DNA of 23,892 bases. Origin: Deltaproteobacteria bacterium RBG_13_61_14 (GTDB lineage Bacteria; RBG-13-61-14). Below are positions 14,713-23,892 of this stretch, in pieces. Every line of letters begins with the position of its first letter. Within the stretch, counting starts at the first letter, position 1. Position numbers and translations under genes: made by a program. The notes beneath the pieces were generated by a model. It was not told where the DNA came from. It searched no databases and worked only from the letters and a program-made list of their open reading frames with translations. The stretch covers positions 6,880-30,771 of the forward strand of contig MGQK01000100.1 in NCBI GenBank assembly GCA_001797815.1, read 5' to 3'.

Positions 14713-15551
14713 TGGCCGAACCCAATATCTATAAACCTTATTTAATGCGCCTCGAGAAGATTACGGAGGAGGCGCCGGGAGTCAAGACCTTTCGTCTCTT
14801 GTTCCAGAACGAGGAAGAGAGCAAAAACTTCAGCTTCCAGGCCGGCCAGTTTGGAGAGTATTCGGTTTTGGGAGAGGGGGAATCCACCTTTTGTATCGCC
14901 AGCTCTCCCACCCGCAAAGGATATCTGGAATGCACTTTCCGCCAGATGGGAAGGGTGACCACCGCCTTGGCCAACCGGGAAGTGGGAGACACCATCGCTT
15001 TCCGCGGCCCCTATGGCAACACCTTCCCCCTTGAAGAGTGGTTCGGCAAGAACCTGCTCTATATCGCCGGCGGAATTGCGCTGCCCCCGCTGCGATGCGT
15101 CATCTGGAACACGCTTGACCTCCGCGACCGCTACCAGAATATCACTATCCTTTATGGTGCTCGGACCGTGGCCGACCTGGTTTACAAACATGAGCTTGAA
15201 GAATGGGAAAAAAGAGGAGATGTCAAACTCCTCACCACCGTGGACCCGGGAGGCGAAACCCCGGAATGGAAAGGCCAAATCGGATTCGTCCCCGCCATCC
15301 TGGAAAAAGAAGCTCCCGCCAGCGACAACACCATCGCCCTGGTCTGCGGCCCGCCCATCATGATCAAGCTCACTCTGCCGGTGCTGAAAAAGTTCGGGTT
15401 TACGCCGGAAAATACTTTTACCACTCTGGAGAACCGAATGAAATGCGGCTTGGGGAAATGCGGCCGTTGCAATGTCGGCAAATATTATGTCTGCAAGGAC
15501 GGCCCGGTGTTCACCCTGGCCCAGCTCAATGAGCTGCCTCCCGAATATTGA
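14712..15551 (+). CDS. flxA: FlxA, FAD/NAD(H)-binding oxidoreductase subunit
   Basis: A 279-residue protein of the ferredoxin-NADP+ reductase fold as in HydG/AsrB and dihydroorotate dehydrogenase electron-transfer subunits. The FAD domain (about 8-108) includes STFCIASSP and FRGPYGNTF. The nucleotide domain includes YIAGGIALPPLR (117-128) and the CGPPIM motif (212-217). A C-terminal [2Fe-2S] site has C245, C250, C253 and C261. The start at 14712 was chosen over 14634 because the extra 26 residues lie inside flxB and do not resemble the family. It should take a hydride from NADH and pass electrons into the Hdr complex. Last gene of the operon. Confidence 0.88.
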   Translation: MAEPNIYKPYLMRLEKITEEAPGVKTFRLLFQNEEESKNFSFQAGQFGEYSVLGEGESTFCIASSPTRKGYLECTFRQMGRVTTALANREVGDTIAFRGPYGNTFPLEEWFGKNLLYIAGGIALPPLRCVIWNTLDLRDRYQNITILYGARTVADLVYKHELEEWEKRGDVKLLTTVDPGGETPEWKGQIGFVPAILEKEAPASDNTIALVCGPPIMIKLTLPVLKKFGFTPENTFTTLENRMKCGLGKCGRCNVGKYYVCKDGPVFTLAQLNELPPEY

Positions 15552-15804
15552 TATCGTCCTTTCGATTTCAAAATTCTTTGCGAAACCATTCACCAATTCG
15601 GGTCGGTTGCTGTTCTTTACTGATCCCATTCAAGGGACCCAACCCCGCCCTTTTTACAAAATCTTGGCCCAAACTCGGCGCATCAATTCCGTCTAATTGG
15701 ATTACAAATGAGTTTTCTTTGGGGGGAGCTTTCCAGGGTAACGACTCTGCGGATAAGCCCTTGGGAAGAGGCCCGGTTCACCGCCCTCCTTTGGGACCTG
15801 TTTT
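15552..15804. other. intergenic DNA after flxA
   Basis: About 250 bp with no gene I can support. The small frame 15548-15808 has biased composition and no ribosome-binding site. There is no clear intrinsic terminator for the hdr-flx operon; the run TTTTTT at 15801-15806 is preceded only by a weak potential stem. Confidence 0.5.
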
Positions 15805-15834
15805 TTGACGGAGGGGCTGGTCGTGTGCTAAAAT
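15805..15834 (+). promoter_or_regulatory. σ70-type promoter for the tRNA-Leu-tig-clpP-clpX-lon operon
   Basis: TTGACG (15805-15810), an 18-bp spacer and TAAAAT (15829-15834) form a good housekeeping promoter. The start would be near 15841, about 80 nt before the tRNA. No other clear promoter lies between here and tig. Confidence 0.6.
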
Positions 15835-15921
15835 AATATTGTCTTTGGTTGGCGGAGCACTTTGATTTTTCAGTGGAGTAAGGCAGGAGCAGCGGAGTCG
15901 CGCCTCCAAATGCATCACCGG

Positions 15922-16003
15922 GCGAGGGTGGTGGAATGGCAGACACGCCGGATTTAGGATCCGGTGCTTCGGCGTGGGGGTTCAACTCCCCCCCCTCGCA
16001 CCA
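15922..16003 (+). tRNA. tRNA-Leu (anticodon UAG)
   Basis: The 7-bp acceptor stem GCGAGGG / CCCTCGC is closed by discriminator A and an encoded CCA (16001-16003). The anticodon stem CCGGA (15948-15952) / TCCGG (15960-15964) encloses loop TTTAGGA with anticodon TAG at 15955-15957. The variable arm is a short GC stem with a TTCG loop, as in class II tRNAs, and the T arm is GGGGG-TTCAACT-CCCCC. Total 82 nt including CCA. It lies 18 nt before the tig start codon. Confidence 0.97.
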
Positions 16004-16021
16004 TCCAGGTAAGGAAAGAAA

Positions 16022-17332
16022 ATGCAAGTAGAAGTGGAAGAGATTAGTGCCGTCGAGAAGAAACTGACCGTGACCATCCCGGTCGAGCGGGTCCAGGATG
16101 AGGTGGAGGAATTTTACGCCGAGCTCAGCAAGAACGTGCGCCTCAAGGGCTTCCGGCCGGGCAAAGCGCCCCGGCCGCACCTGGAGCGGCTCTTCGGCGA
16201 AGAGGTGAAGACCCAGGTCGGCGCCAAACTGATCAAGGACACTTTCCAGACCGCACTGGAACGCAAGCAGCTCAAGCCGGCGAGCGAACCCGCGGCCGAG
16301 CCGGGGGTCTTGGACCCGAACCGGGATTTTACCTACACCTTGCGGGTGGAGGTGGTGCCCCCGGTCGAACTCCACGAATACAAGGGCCTGGAAGTGGAAA
16401 AAGAAATGGTGGAAGTGACGGAGCCCAGCGTGGACGAGGCCCTGGAACGGATGCGGCAAGCGCAAGCCACTTTCAAGGATCTGGACCCCGGCCGCGGGGC
16501 CGAGCCGGGGGACCTGGTGGTGATAGACCTGGCGGCTAAGCGCGAGGGCAAGCCTTTGGGCAAGGACCGGGGCAAGAGCCTGCGCTTGATCTTGGGCGAG
16601 GGCGATACCATCCCGCAATTGCACGAAAACCTGAAAGGCCTGAAGCCGGGGGAAAGCCGGACGTTTGAGGTGACCTATGCCGCGGACGATCCCCGTCCCG
16701 AGTTAGCCGGGAAAACGATCGAATACGCCGTTACCCTCAAGGAATTGAAAGAGAGGATCTTGCCCGCGCTGGACGATGAGTTTGCCAAGGACCAAGGCAA
16801 TTGCGCGAGCCTGGCCGAGCTGCGGGAGAAGACCCGGCAGGGGTTGGCGACCTATTACACCGAGCGTTCGCGCCGGCGATTGGAGCAGGCGGTGGTGGAC
16901 CGCCTGGTGGAGAAGAACCCGATCGCGGTGCCTCCTTCCCTGGTGCACCGCCGGGCGGAGGAACTGGCTCGCTCGGCCCTGATGCTGGTGCGCCAGCGCC
17001 AGGTGAGCGAGGAAGCGCTGCACCAGTTGGCCGAGCAGTTTGAGGACCAGGCCAAGAAGGACGTGCAGGCGGCCTACCTGATCGAGGCGGTGGCGGCCCG
17101 GGAGAAGCTGGAGGTGAGCGAGGAAGACCTGGCGAACAAAATCGCGCAGCTGGCCGAGAGCCAGCACGTCCATCCGGATAAGCTCAAGGACCGGCTGGCG
17201 GGGGAAGAGGATCAGAAGCGGCTGAAGGCGCAGGTGGAGGAAGAGAAGACGCTTGCTTTTTTGCTGGAACAGGCTAAAATAAAAATAAAAGAAGTAAGGA
17301 GCGACGCGGTCGCGGCTGTTACCGAACCATGA
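16022..17332 (+). CDS. tig: trigger factor, ribosome-associated chaperone
   Basis: A 436-residue protein with the three trigger-factor domains. The N-terminal ribosome-binding domain has the signature GFRPGKAPR. The FKBP-type prolyl isomerase domain lies around 160-245 ([14 protein letters not shown]...). The C-terminal helical substrate-binding domain is rich in Glu, Lys and Arg. Length agrees with E. coli Tig (432). AAGGA (16011-16015) lies 6 nt before the ATG, directly after the tRNA, so both are on one primary transcript that needs tRNA processing. The stop overlaps clpP as ATGA. It binds nascent chains at the exit tunnel. Confidence 0.95.
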   Translation: MQVEVEEISAVEKKLTVTIPVERVQDEVEEFYAELSKNVRLKGFRPGKAPRPHLERLFGEEVKTQVGAKLIKDTFQTALERKQLKPASEPAAEPGVLDPNRDFTYTLRVEVVPPVELHEYKGLEVEKEMVEVTEPSVDEALERMRQAQATFKDLDPGRGAEPGDLVVIDLAAKREGKPLGKDRGKSLRLILGEGDTIPQLHENLKGLKPGESRTFEVTYAADDPRPELAGKTIEYAVTLKELKERILPALDDEFAKDQGNCASLAELREKTRQGLATYYTERSRRRLEQAVVDRLVEKNPIAVPPSLVHRRAEELARSALMLVRQRQVSEEALHQLAEQFEDQAKKDVQAAYLIEAVAAREKLEVSEEDLANKIAQLAESQHVHPDKLKDRLAGEEDQKRLKAQVEEEKTLAFLLEQAKIKIKEVRSDAVAAVTEP

Positions 17333-17957
17333 ATTTAATTCCGATTGTGATTGAGCAGACCCCCCGAGGGGAGCGGGCCTACGATATCTTCTCGCGGCTT
17401 CTCAAGGATCGCATCATTTTCATCGGCACCCCGATCGTGGACGAGGTGGCGAACCTGGTGATCGCCCAGATACTGTTCCTGGAATCGGAAGACCCGGAGA
17501 AGGACATTCATCTTTACATCAACTCTCCGGGCGGGGTGGTCAGCGCCGGGCTGGCCATTTACGACACCATGCAGTACGTGCGGCCGGCGGTGAGCACGCT
17601 CTGCATGGGCCAGGCCGCGAGCATGGCCGCGCTCTTGCTGGCGGCCGGGAACAAGGGCAAGCGCTACGCGCTGCCCCATTCCCGCATCCTCATCCACCAG
17701 CCGATGGGCGCCTTTTCCGGCCAGGCCACGGACGTGGATATCCAGGCGCGGGAGATCCTGAAACTGCGGGAGAACTTGAACCAGATCATGGCCAGGCACA
17801 CCGGTCAGGACCTGGCTCGGATCGCTCGGGACACCGAGCGGGATTATTACATGGACGGCGAGGAGGCGAAAGCTTACGGTCTGGTGGACGAAGTGGTGGT
17901 GGAGCGCCCGGTCAAGCCCAGTGGGACCAGCGGCAAAAGCTCAGGCGGGAGGGATGC

Positions 17958-17961
<4 letters not shown>
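17329..17961 (+). CDS. clpP: ATP-dependent Clp protease proteolytic subunit
   Basis: A 210-residue serine protease subunit with the complete catalytic triad: S98 in GQAASMAA, H123 in ILIHQP and D172. The conserved YINSPGG stretch is at 63-69. The start at 17329 overlaps the tig stop (ATGA) and there is no long propeptide. A Ser/Gly-rich tail (about 197-210) is variable in the family. It assembles into a tetradecameric chamber and degrades substrates delivered by ClpX, whose gene overlaps its stop (ATGA, 17958-17961). Confidence 0.97.
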
Positions 17962-19214
<1,253 letters not shown>

Positions 19215-19257
19215 GGCGGCTTCCGCCGGGTTCAGGAGAGATGGAACGAGGTTAATC

Positions 19258-21723
<2,466 letters not shown>

Positions 21724-21728
21724 CCGCC

Positions 21729-21917
21729 ATGACCGCGCCGCGCCGCTCGCGGGAAGAGCTGATCGCCGAGCTGAAGAGCTTGAGCTTTTACTGGCGCGAG
21801 CTTTCCGAAGGCAAGGACAATGAGGAGATTGCCCGGGAGCTTATCCGCCTCCAAAGCGACCGCAAGGCGATCAAGGGCATTTTCAATTATAAAATCTTGG
21901 GGCCGACCGAACCTTGA
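21729..21917 (+). CDS. small hypothetical protein after lon
   Basis: A 62-residue, highly charged and probably helical protein starting MTAPRRSREEL. I do not recognise it. The frame is also open upstream inside lon, but that part is Gly/Arg/His-rich shadow sequence; the natural start is the ATG 5 nt after the lon stop, which would be translated by coupling since no strong ribosome-binding site is seen. Residues 10-50 have a heptad-like pattern of Leu/Ile with Glu/Lys, compatible with a short helical hairpin. It ends before the terminator at 22068. Confidence 0.55.
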   Translation: MTAPRRSREELIAELKSLSFYWRELSEGKDNEEIARELIRLQSDRKAIKGIFNYKILGPTEP

Positions 21918-22067
21918 GGGGGTACCGACCCAAATGGGGGGACTTACAGCTTCGTGTTCGTGGATGCGGAGGTTTGCCCGGTCCCTGGGCGAACCCGTGG
22001 TTGGCGGAGCCGGGTGGACCGATATTCCTTTCACACCCTAACTTTGATCTGATCTAGCATGCCTTGC
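21918..22067 (+). other. structured 3' region upstream of the terminator (possible small RNA)
   Basis: This 150-bp stretch has no ORF but strong folding potential on the plus strand. A 9-bp hairpin (GGTTTGCCC 21971-21979 / GGGCGAACC 21987-21995, one G-U pair, 7-nt loop) is the clearest element, and a weaker stem pairs 22012-22016 with 22034-22038. A TATAAA-like box at 21888-21893 could start a separate transcript that ends at the terminator, about 205 nt long, but no good -35 accompanies it. I could not match it to a known RNA family. Confidence 0.3.
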
Positions 22068-22103
22068 ACCGGGGGAAGGGCAAATCCTTCCCCCGGTTTT
22101 TTT
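22068..22103 (+). terminator. intrinsic terminator of the tig-lon operon
   Basis: A 12-bp perfect stem (ACCGGGGGAAGG 22068-22079 / CCTTCCCCCGGT 22086-22097) with a 6-nt loop is followed by seven T residues (22097-22103). Textbook Rho-independent terminator for plus-strand transcription. Confidence 0.92.
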
Positions 22104-22173
22104 CTCGACCGGCGCCGTCAATTTTTTGACTTTTTCGCCTCGCCCTTTTTCTCCTTTCGCATCGCTTCTGGTC

Positions 22174-22193
22174 TAACCTGAGAATTAACCTGA
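22174..22193 (+). promoter_or_regulatory. tandem TAACCTGA direct repeat
   Basis: TAACCTGA occurs at 22174-22181 and 22186-22193, 12 bp apart, about 57-76 bp upstream of the predicted σ54 start of the sigma factor gene. It may bind a regulator; the protein is unknown. Confidence 0.35.
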
Positions 22194-22223
22194 AATTTTT
22201 GAGCTCAGCCCGGTTTCTTTCTT

Positions 22224-22239
22224 TGGCATAGGGTTTGCT
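22224..22239 (+). promoter_or_regulatory. σ54 (-24/-12) promoter upstream of the ECF-like sigma gene
   Basis: TGGCATAGGGTTTGCT matches TGGCAY-N5-TTGCW with exact GG-N10-GC spacing. Transcription would begin near 22250, giving a leader of about 21 nt that just includes the ribosome-binding site AAAGGA. It has the same TGGCAT-N5-TTGCT form as the promoter at 4748-4733. Confidence 0.75.
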
Positions 22240-22271
22240 CCCCTTCACGGCTATCGAGAAAGGAATCCGGA

Positions 22272-22886
22272 ATGAGCCAGCAGGAAGCACGATGGATCCA
22301 GCAGCTAAAACAAGGCAATGACCGCGCCTTTGCCGAGTTTTTCAAGCTTTATCGCACCCGGATCTATCAGCTCGCGCTCAGGTTCATGAACGACCCCACC
22401 GAGGCCGAGGAAGTGGTGCAGGAAGTGATGCTCGCCGTGTTCCGGCGGGTGGACTCTTTCCAGGGACAATCCCAGCTCAGCACCTGGGTGTATAGAGTGA
22501 CCGTGAACACGGCCCTGATGCGGCTCCGCTCCAAGAAACGCGAAAACTACCTCAACTTTGAGGATACTATCGGTGAACTCGAAGACGCGGGCACAGGCGT
22601 CAACCTTCCGGTCGGCGAATGGGCCGGGACCCTCCATTGGGCGGAAGAGCCGGAACAGGAACTGGCCCGCAAAGAGCTGGGCGACCAGATTCTCTCGGCG
22701 TTAGCCGAGTTGGAGGAAGGCAAGGCCCGCACCTTCCTGCTTAAAAACCTTTACGGCTTCAGCGACCTCGAACTCAGCCGCCAGCTCCAGCTTAGCGTCT
22801 CCGCCCTCAAGTCTCAGCTCTATCGCTCCCGCGCCTTCCTCCGCCAGCGCCTGCGCGACTATCTGGAGAAAAACCCAACCGCGTGA
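22272..22886 (+). CDS. ECF-type RNA polymerase sigma factor
   Basis: A 204-residue sigma-70 family protein with only the two domains of ECF factors. Region 2 spans about 16-85 (FAEFFKLYRTRIYQLA, then EAEEVVQEVMLAVFRR and STWVYRVTVNTALMRLR). Region 4 spans about 140-195, with helix-turn-helix FSDLELSRQLQLSVSALKSQ. The linker (about 95-135) is acidic and longer than usual. AAAGGA precedes the ATG. No anti-sigma gene follows: the next gene, mobB, is convergent with only 15 nt between the stops. Expression control thus seems to rest on the σ54 promoter rather than on a partner anti-sigma, unless one is encoded elsewhere. Target promoters are unknown. Confidence 0.92.
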   Translation: MSQQEARWIQQLKQGNDRAFAEFFKLYRTRIYQLALRFMNDPTEAEEVVQEVMLAVFRRVDSFQGQSQLSTWVYRVTVNTALMRLRSKKRENYLNFEDTIGELEDAGTGVNLPVGEWAGTLHWAEEPEQELARKELGDQILSALAELEEGKARTFLLKNLYGFSDLELSRQLQLSVSALKSQLYRSRAFLRQRLRDYLEKNPTA

Positions 22887-22901
22887 GCCGCGAGCGGGGA
22901 G

Positions 22902-23570
22902 TTACTCCTCACGGTTTCTCGCCCGATCAATGGCAATGACGATGCGGCGGGCATCCTCGGTGTCCTTGAGCGAATCCACCATGGCGCAGATGGTGTTGAG
23001 GAAAAAGTCCTTGATAAAGGGCTTGATCACGACCCGCCGGCCGTTGACGTAAAGGGTGACTTCCCGCTTTCCCGCCTGCGTCTGGATTTGGGCCTCCACC
23101 AGGTCGGCCAGGCCGGAAATATCCTCGAGCGCATAACGCGGCACCTTCAGATCCGGAGCCACTCCCGTGTCCGTGGCAATGGCCAACAGCCCGGCCCGGT
23201 CCAGCCCCTCCTCCAACCCCGCCGCCTCGCGGACCACCGCCACCTTGGGCAACCGTGCCTCCTTGAAACCTTCCCCCACGATCACGTCCACTTCCTCGAA
23301 GAGCCGGTCGCGCAGGGTCTCCGGGCTCCATTCTTCCGGGGTCCGGCGGTAAAACCCGATCTGGTCCTTGCCCACGATGGCGACGGCGGCGGCCCCGGCC
23401 GCCGAAAAACGGGTGCTGTCCTTGCCCGGATGATCCAGGTCCACCGAATGCGCCGCATGCTTGATCGCGGCTACCCGCCGGCCGCGGCGGACCAGCTCGG
23501 CAATCACTTTTTCCACCAGGGTGGTCTTGCCGGCCCCGGACTTGCCCACAAACAGCACGATCGGAATCAT
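22902..23570 (-). CDS. mobB: molybdopterin-guanine dinucleotide biosynthesis protein MobB, C-terminally extended
   Basis: A 222-residue P-loop GTPase of the MobB family. Walker A is GKSGAGKTT (9-17), followed by AAIKHAAH and DHPGKDSTRF, then GEGFKEARLPK, all family signatures. MobB assists MobA in attaching GMP to molybdopterin, supplying bis-MGD to formate dehydrogenases and related enzymes. E. coli MobB has about 175 residues; here about 50 extra at the C-terminus (VTLYVNGRRVVIKPFIKDFFLNT...) may be a small added domain. GGGAGA precedes the ATG at 23570. No molybdoenzyme gene is in the window. Confidence 0.92.
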   Translation of the reverse strand: MIPIVLFVGKSGAGKTTLVEKVIAELVRRGRRVAAIKHAAHSVDLDHPGKDSTRFSAAGAAAVAIVGKDQIGFYRRTPEEWSPETLRDRLFEEVDVIVGEGFKEARLPKVAVVREAAGLEEGLDRAGLLAIATDTGVAPDLKVPRYALEDISGLADLVEAQIQTQAGKREVTLYVNGRRVVIKPFIKDFFLNTICAMVDSLKDTEDARRIVIAIDRARNREE

Positions 23571-23608
23571 CTTGATCTCCCTTGCCAGATAAAAGGATCA
23601 TAAGCTAT

Positions 23609-23758
23609 ATGAGGCGAGTGGGCAAGTATGTCACTGTCTTTCATCTGGAGAGCATTCCATTTGACCTGCTTATTGACGGCAAGCCCCGACCCGACCGAGT
23701 CTTTGTCGGCAAGGGTCGCCAGCATCCCACGGCCAACCCGTTTGAAATTTCGCCGTAA
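23609..23758 (+). CDS. possible small protein, divergent from mobB
   Basis: A 49-codon frame (MRRVGKYVTVFH...NPFEISP) from ATG 23609 to TAA 23756-23758. AAAAGGA lies about 11 nt upstream, which is slightly far. The composition is ordinary (basic, no membrane segment) rather than the Gly/Arg/Pro-rich type of shadow frames. I do not recognise it; it could be a remnant or a chance frame. Confidence 0.35.
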   Translation: MRRVGKYVTVFHLESIPFDLLIDGKPRPDRVFVGKGRQHPTANPFEISP

Positions 23759-23831
23759 TTAGGAGCTTATACGTCAATAGCTACAAGAGGATGATCTGAC
23801 GCTTCCCGAAGGCCCCGATTCCGGGTTTCCC

Positions 23832-23875
23832 CCTCACCCTCCCCTCTCCCCCGCGGGGGAGAGGGGAGGGTGAGG
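23832..23875. repeat. 44-bp perfect palindrome (REP-like)
   Basis: Each 22-bp arm begins CCTCACCCTCCCCTCTCCCC and the two arms are exact reverse complements around 23853/23854. The inner CCCTCTCCCCC core is shared with the repeat at 891-915. The surrounding 23759-23892 holds no gene I can support. Confidence 0.8.
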
Positions 23876-23892
23876 CGGCTCTATCTTGCCGA

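Noticed and set aside
15662-15684. TTGGCCCAAACTCGGCGC as σ54 promoter after flxA
   Set aside because: Spacing is right but the -12 element is CGGC instead of TTGC, and no gene follows at a suitable distance.
15548-15808. 86-residue frame after flxA
   Set aside because: No ribosome-binding site, odd composition, overlaps the end of flxA, no recognisable domain.
15683-16624. Minus-strand 313-residue frame crossing the tRNA-Leu and tig
   Set aside because: Part of it (GGELNPHAEAPDPKSG region) is the well-known spurious translation of antisense tRNA-Leu; the rest is antisense to tig and has no ribosome-binding site.

Overview
The window reads as GC-rich chromosomal DNA of a strictly anaerobic bacterium. 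An HdrCBA-FlxDCBA operon, NuoE/F/G-like soluble NADH modules, NtrB/NtrC regulation, an IHF/σ54-style promoter logic, a MobB protein and the tig-clpP-clpX-lon order all fit the Desulfobacterota (old Deltaproteobacteria: sulfate reducers and syntrophs). This placement is inference from gene content; no 16S gene is present.

Region 1 (1-4748, minus strand): a six-gene operon read right to left. It starts with two small paralogous proteins of unknown function, then NuoE-like, NuoF-like and Cys-rich NuoG-N-terminus-like subunits, and ends with an FMN-type glutamate-synthase-domain protein cut by the window edge. Upstream is a near-consensus σ54 promoter (4748 down to 4733) and, about 210-240 bp further up, two inverted repeats that look like enhancer sites. 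Region 2 (4971-8600, minus strand): a 130-bp MITE-like element, a σ54-dependent NtrC-family regulator, and its membrane sensor kinase (TTG start, σ70-type promoter). The kinase leader contains a second, 112-bp inverted-repeat element flanked by 12-bp direct repeats.

Region 3 (8767-15551, plus strand): a σ70-type promoter and a tightly packed hdrC-hdrB-hdrA-flxD-flxC-flxB-flxA operon. From the known family this is an NADH dehydrogenase/heterodisulfide reductase that uses flavin-based electron bifurcation between NADH, ferredoxin and a thiol/disulfide partner. Region 4 (15805-22103, plus strand): promoter, tRNA-Leu(UAG), trigger factor, ClpP, ClpX, Lon and a small protein, closed by a strong intrinsic terminator. 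This is a protein-folding and proteolysis operon led by a tRNA. Region 5 (22224-23892): an ECF-like sigma factor gene behind a second near-consensus σ54 promoter, a convergent mobB gene, a small hypothetical ORF and a 44-bp perfect palindrome.

The most coherent new idea is that the NtrB/NtrC pair controls the adjacent, uncharacterised NADH/iron-sulfur/FMN operon through σ54, while the divergent Hdr-Flx operon has a housekeeping promoter. The two operons would form a paired NAD(H)-linked redox system, one part of which (two small paralogs + NuoEFG-like trio + GltB-type FMN barrel) looks undescribed to me.
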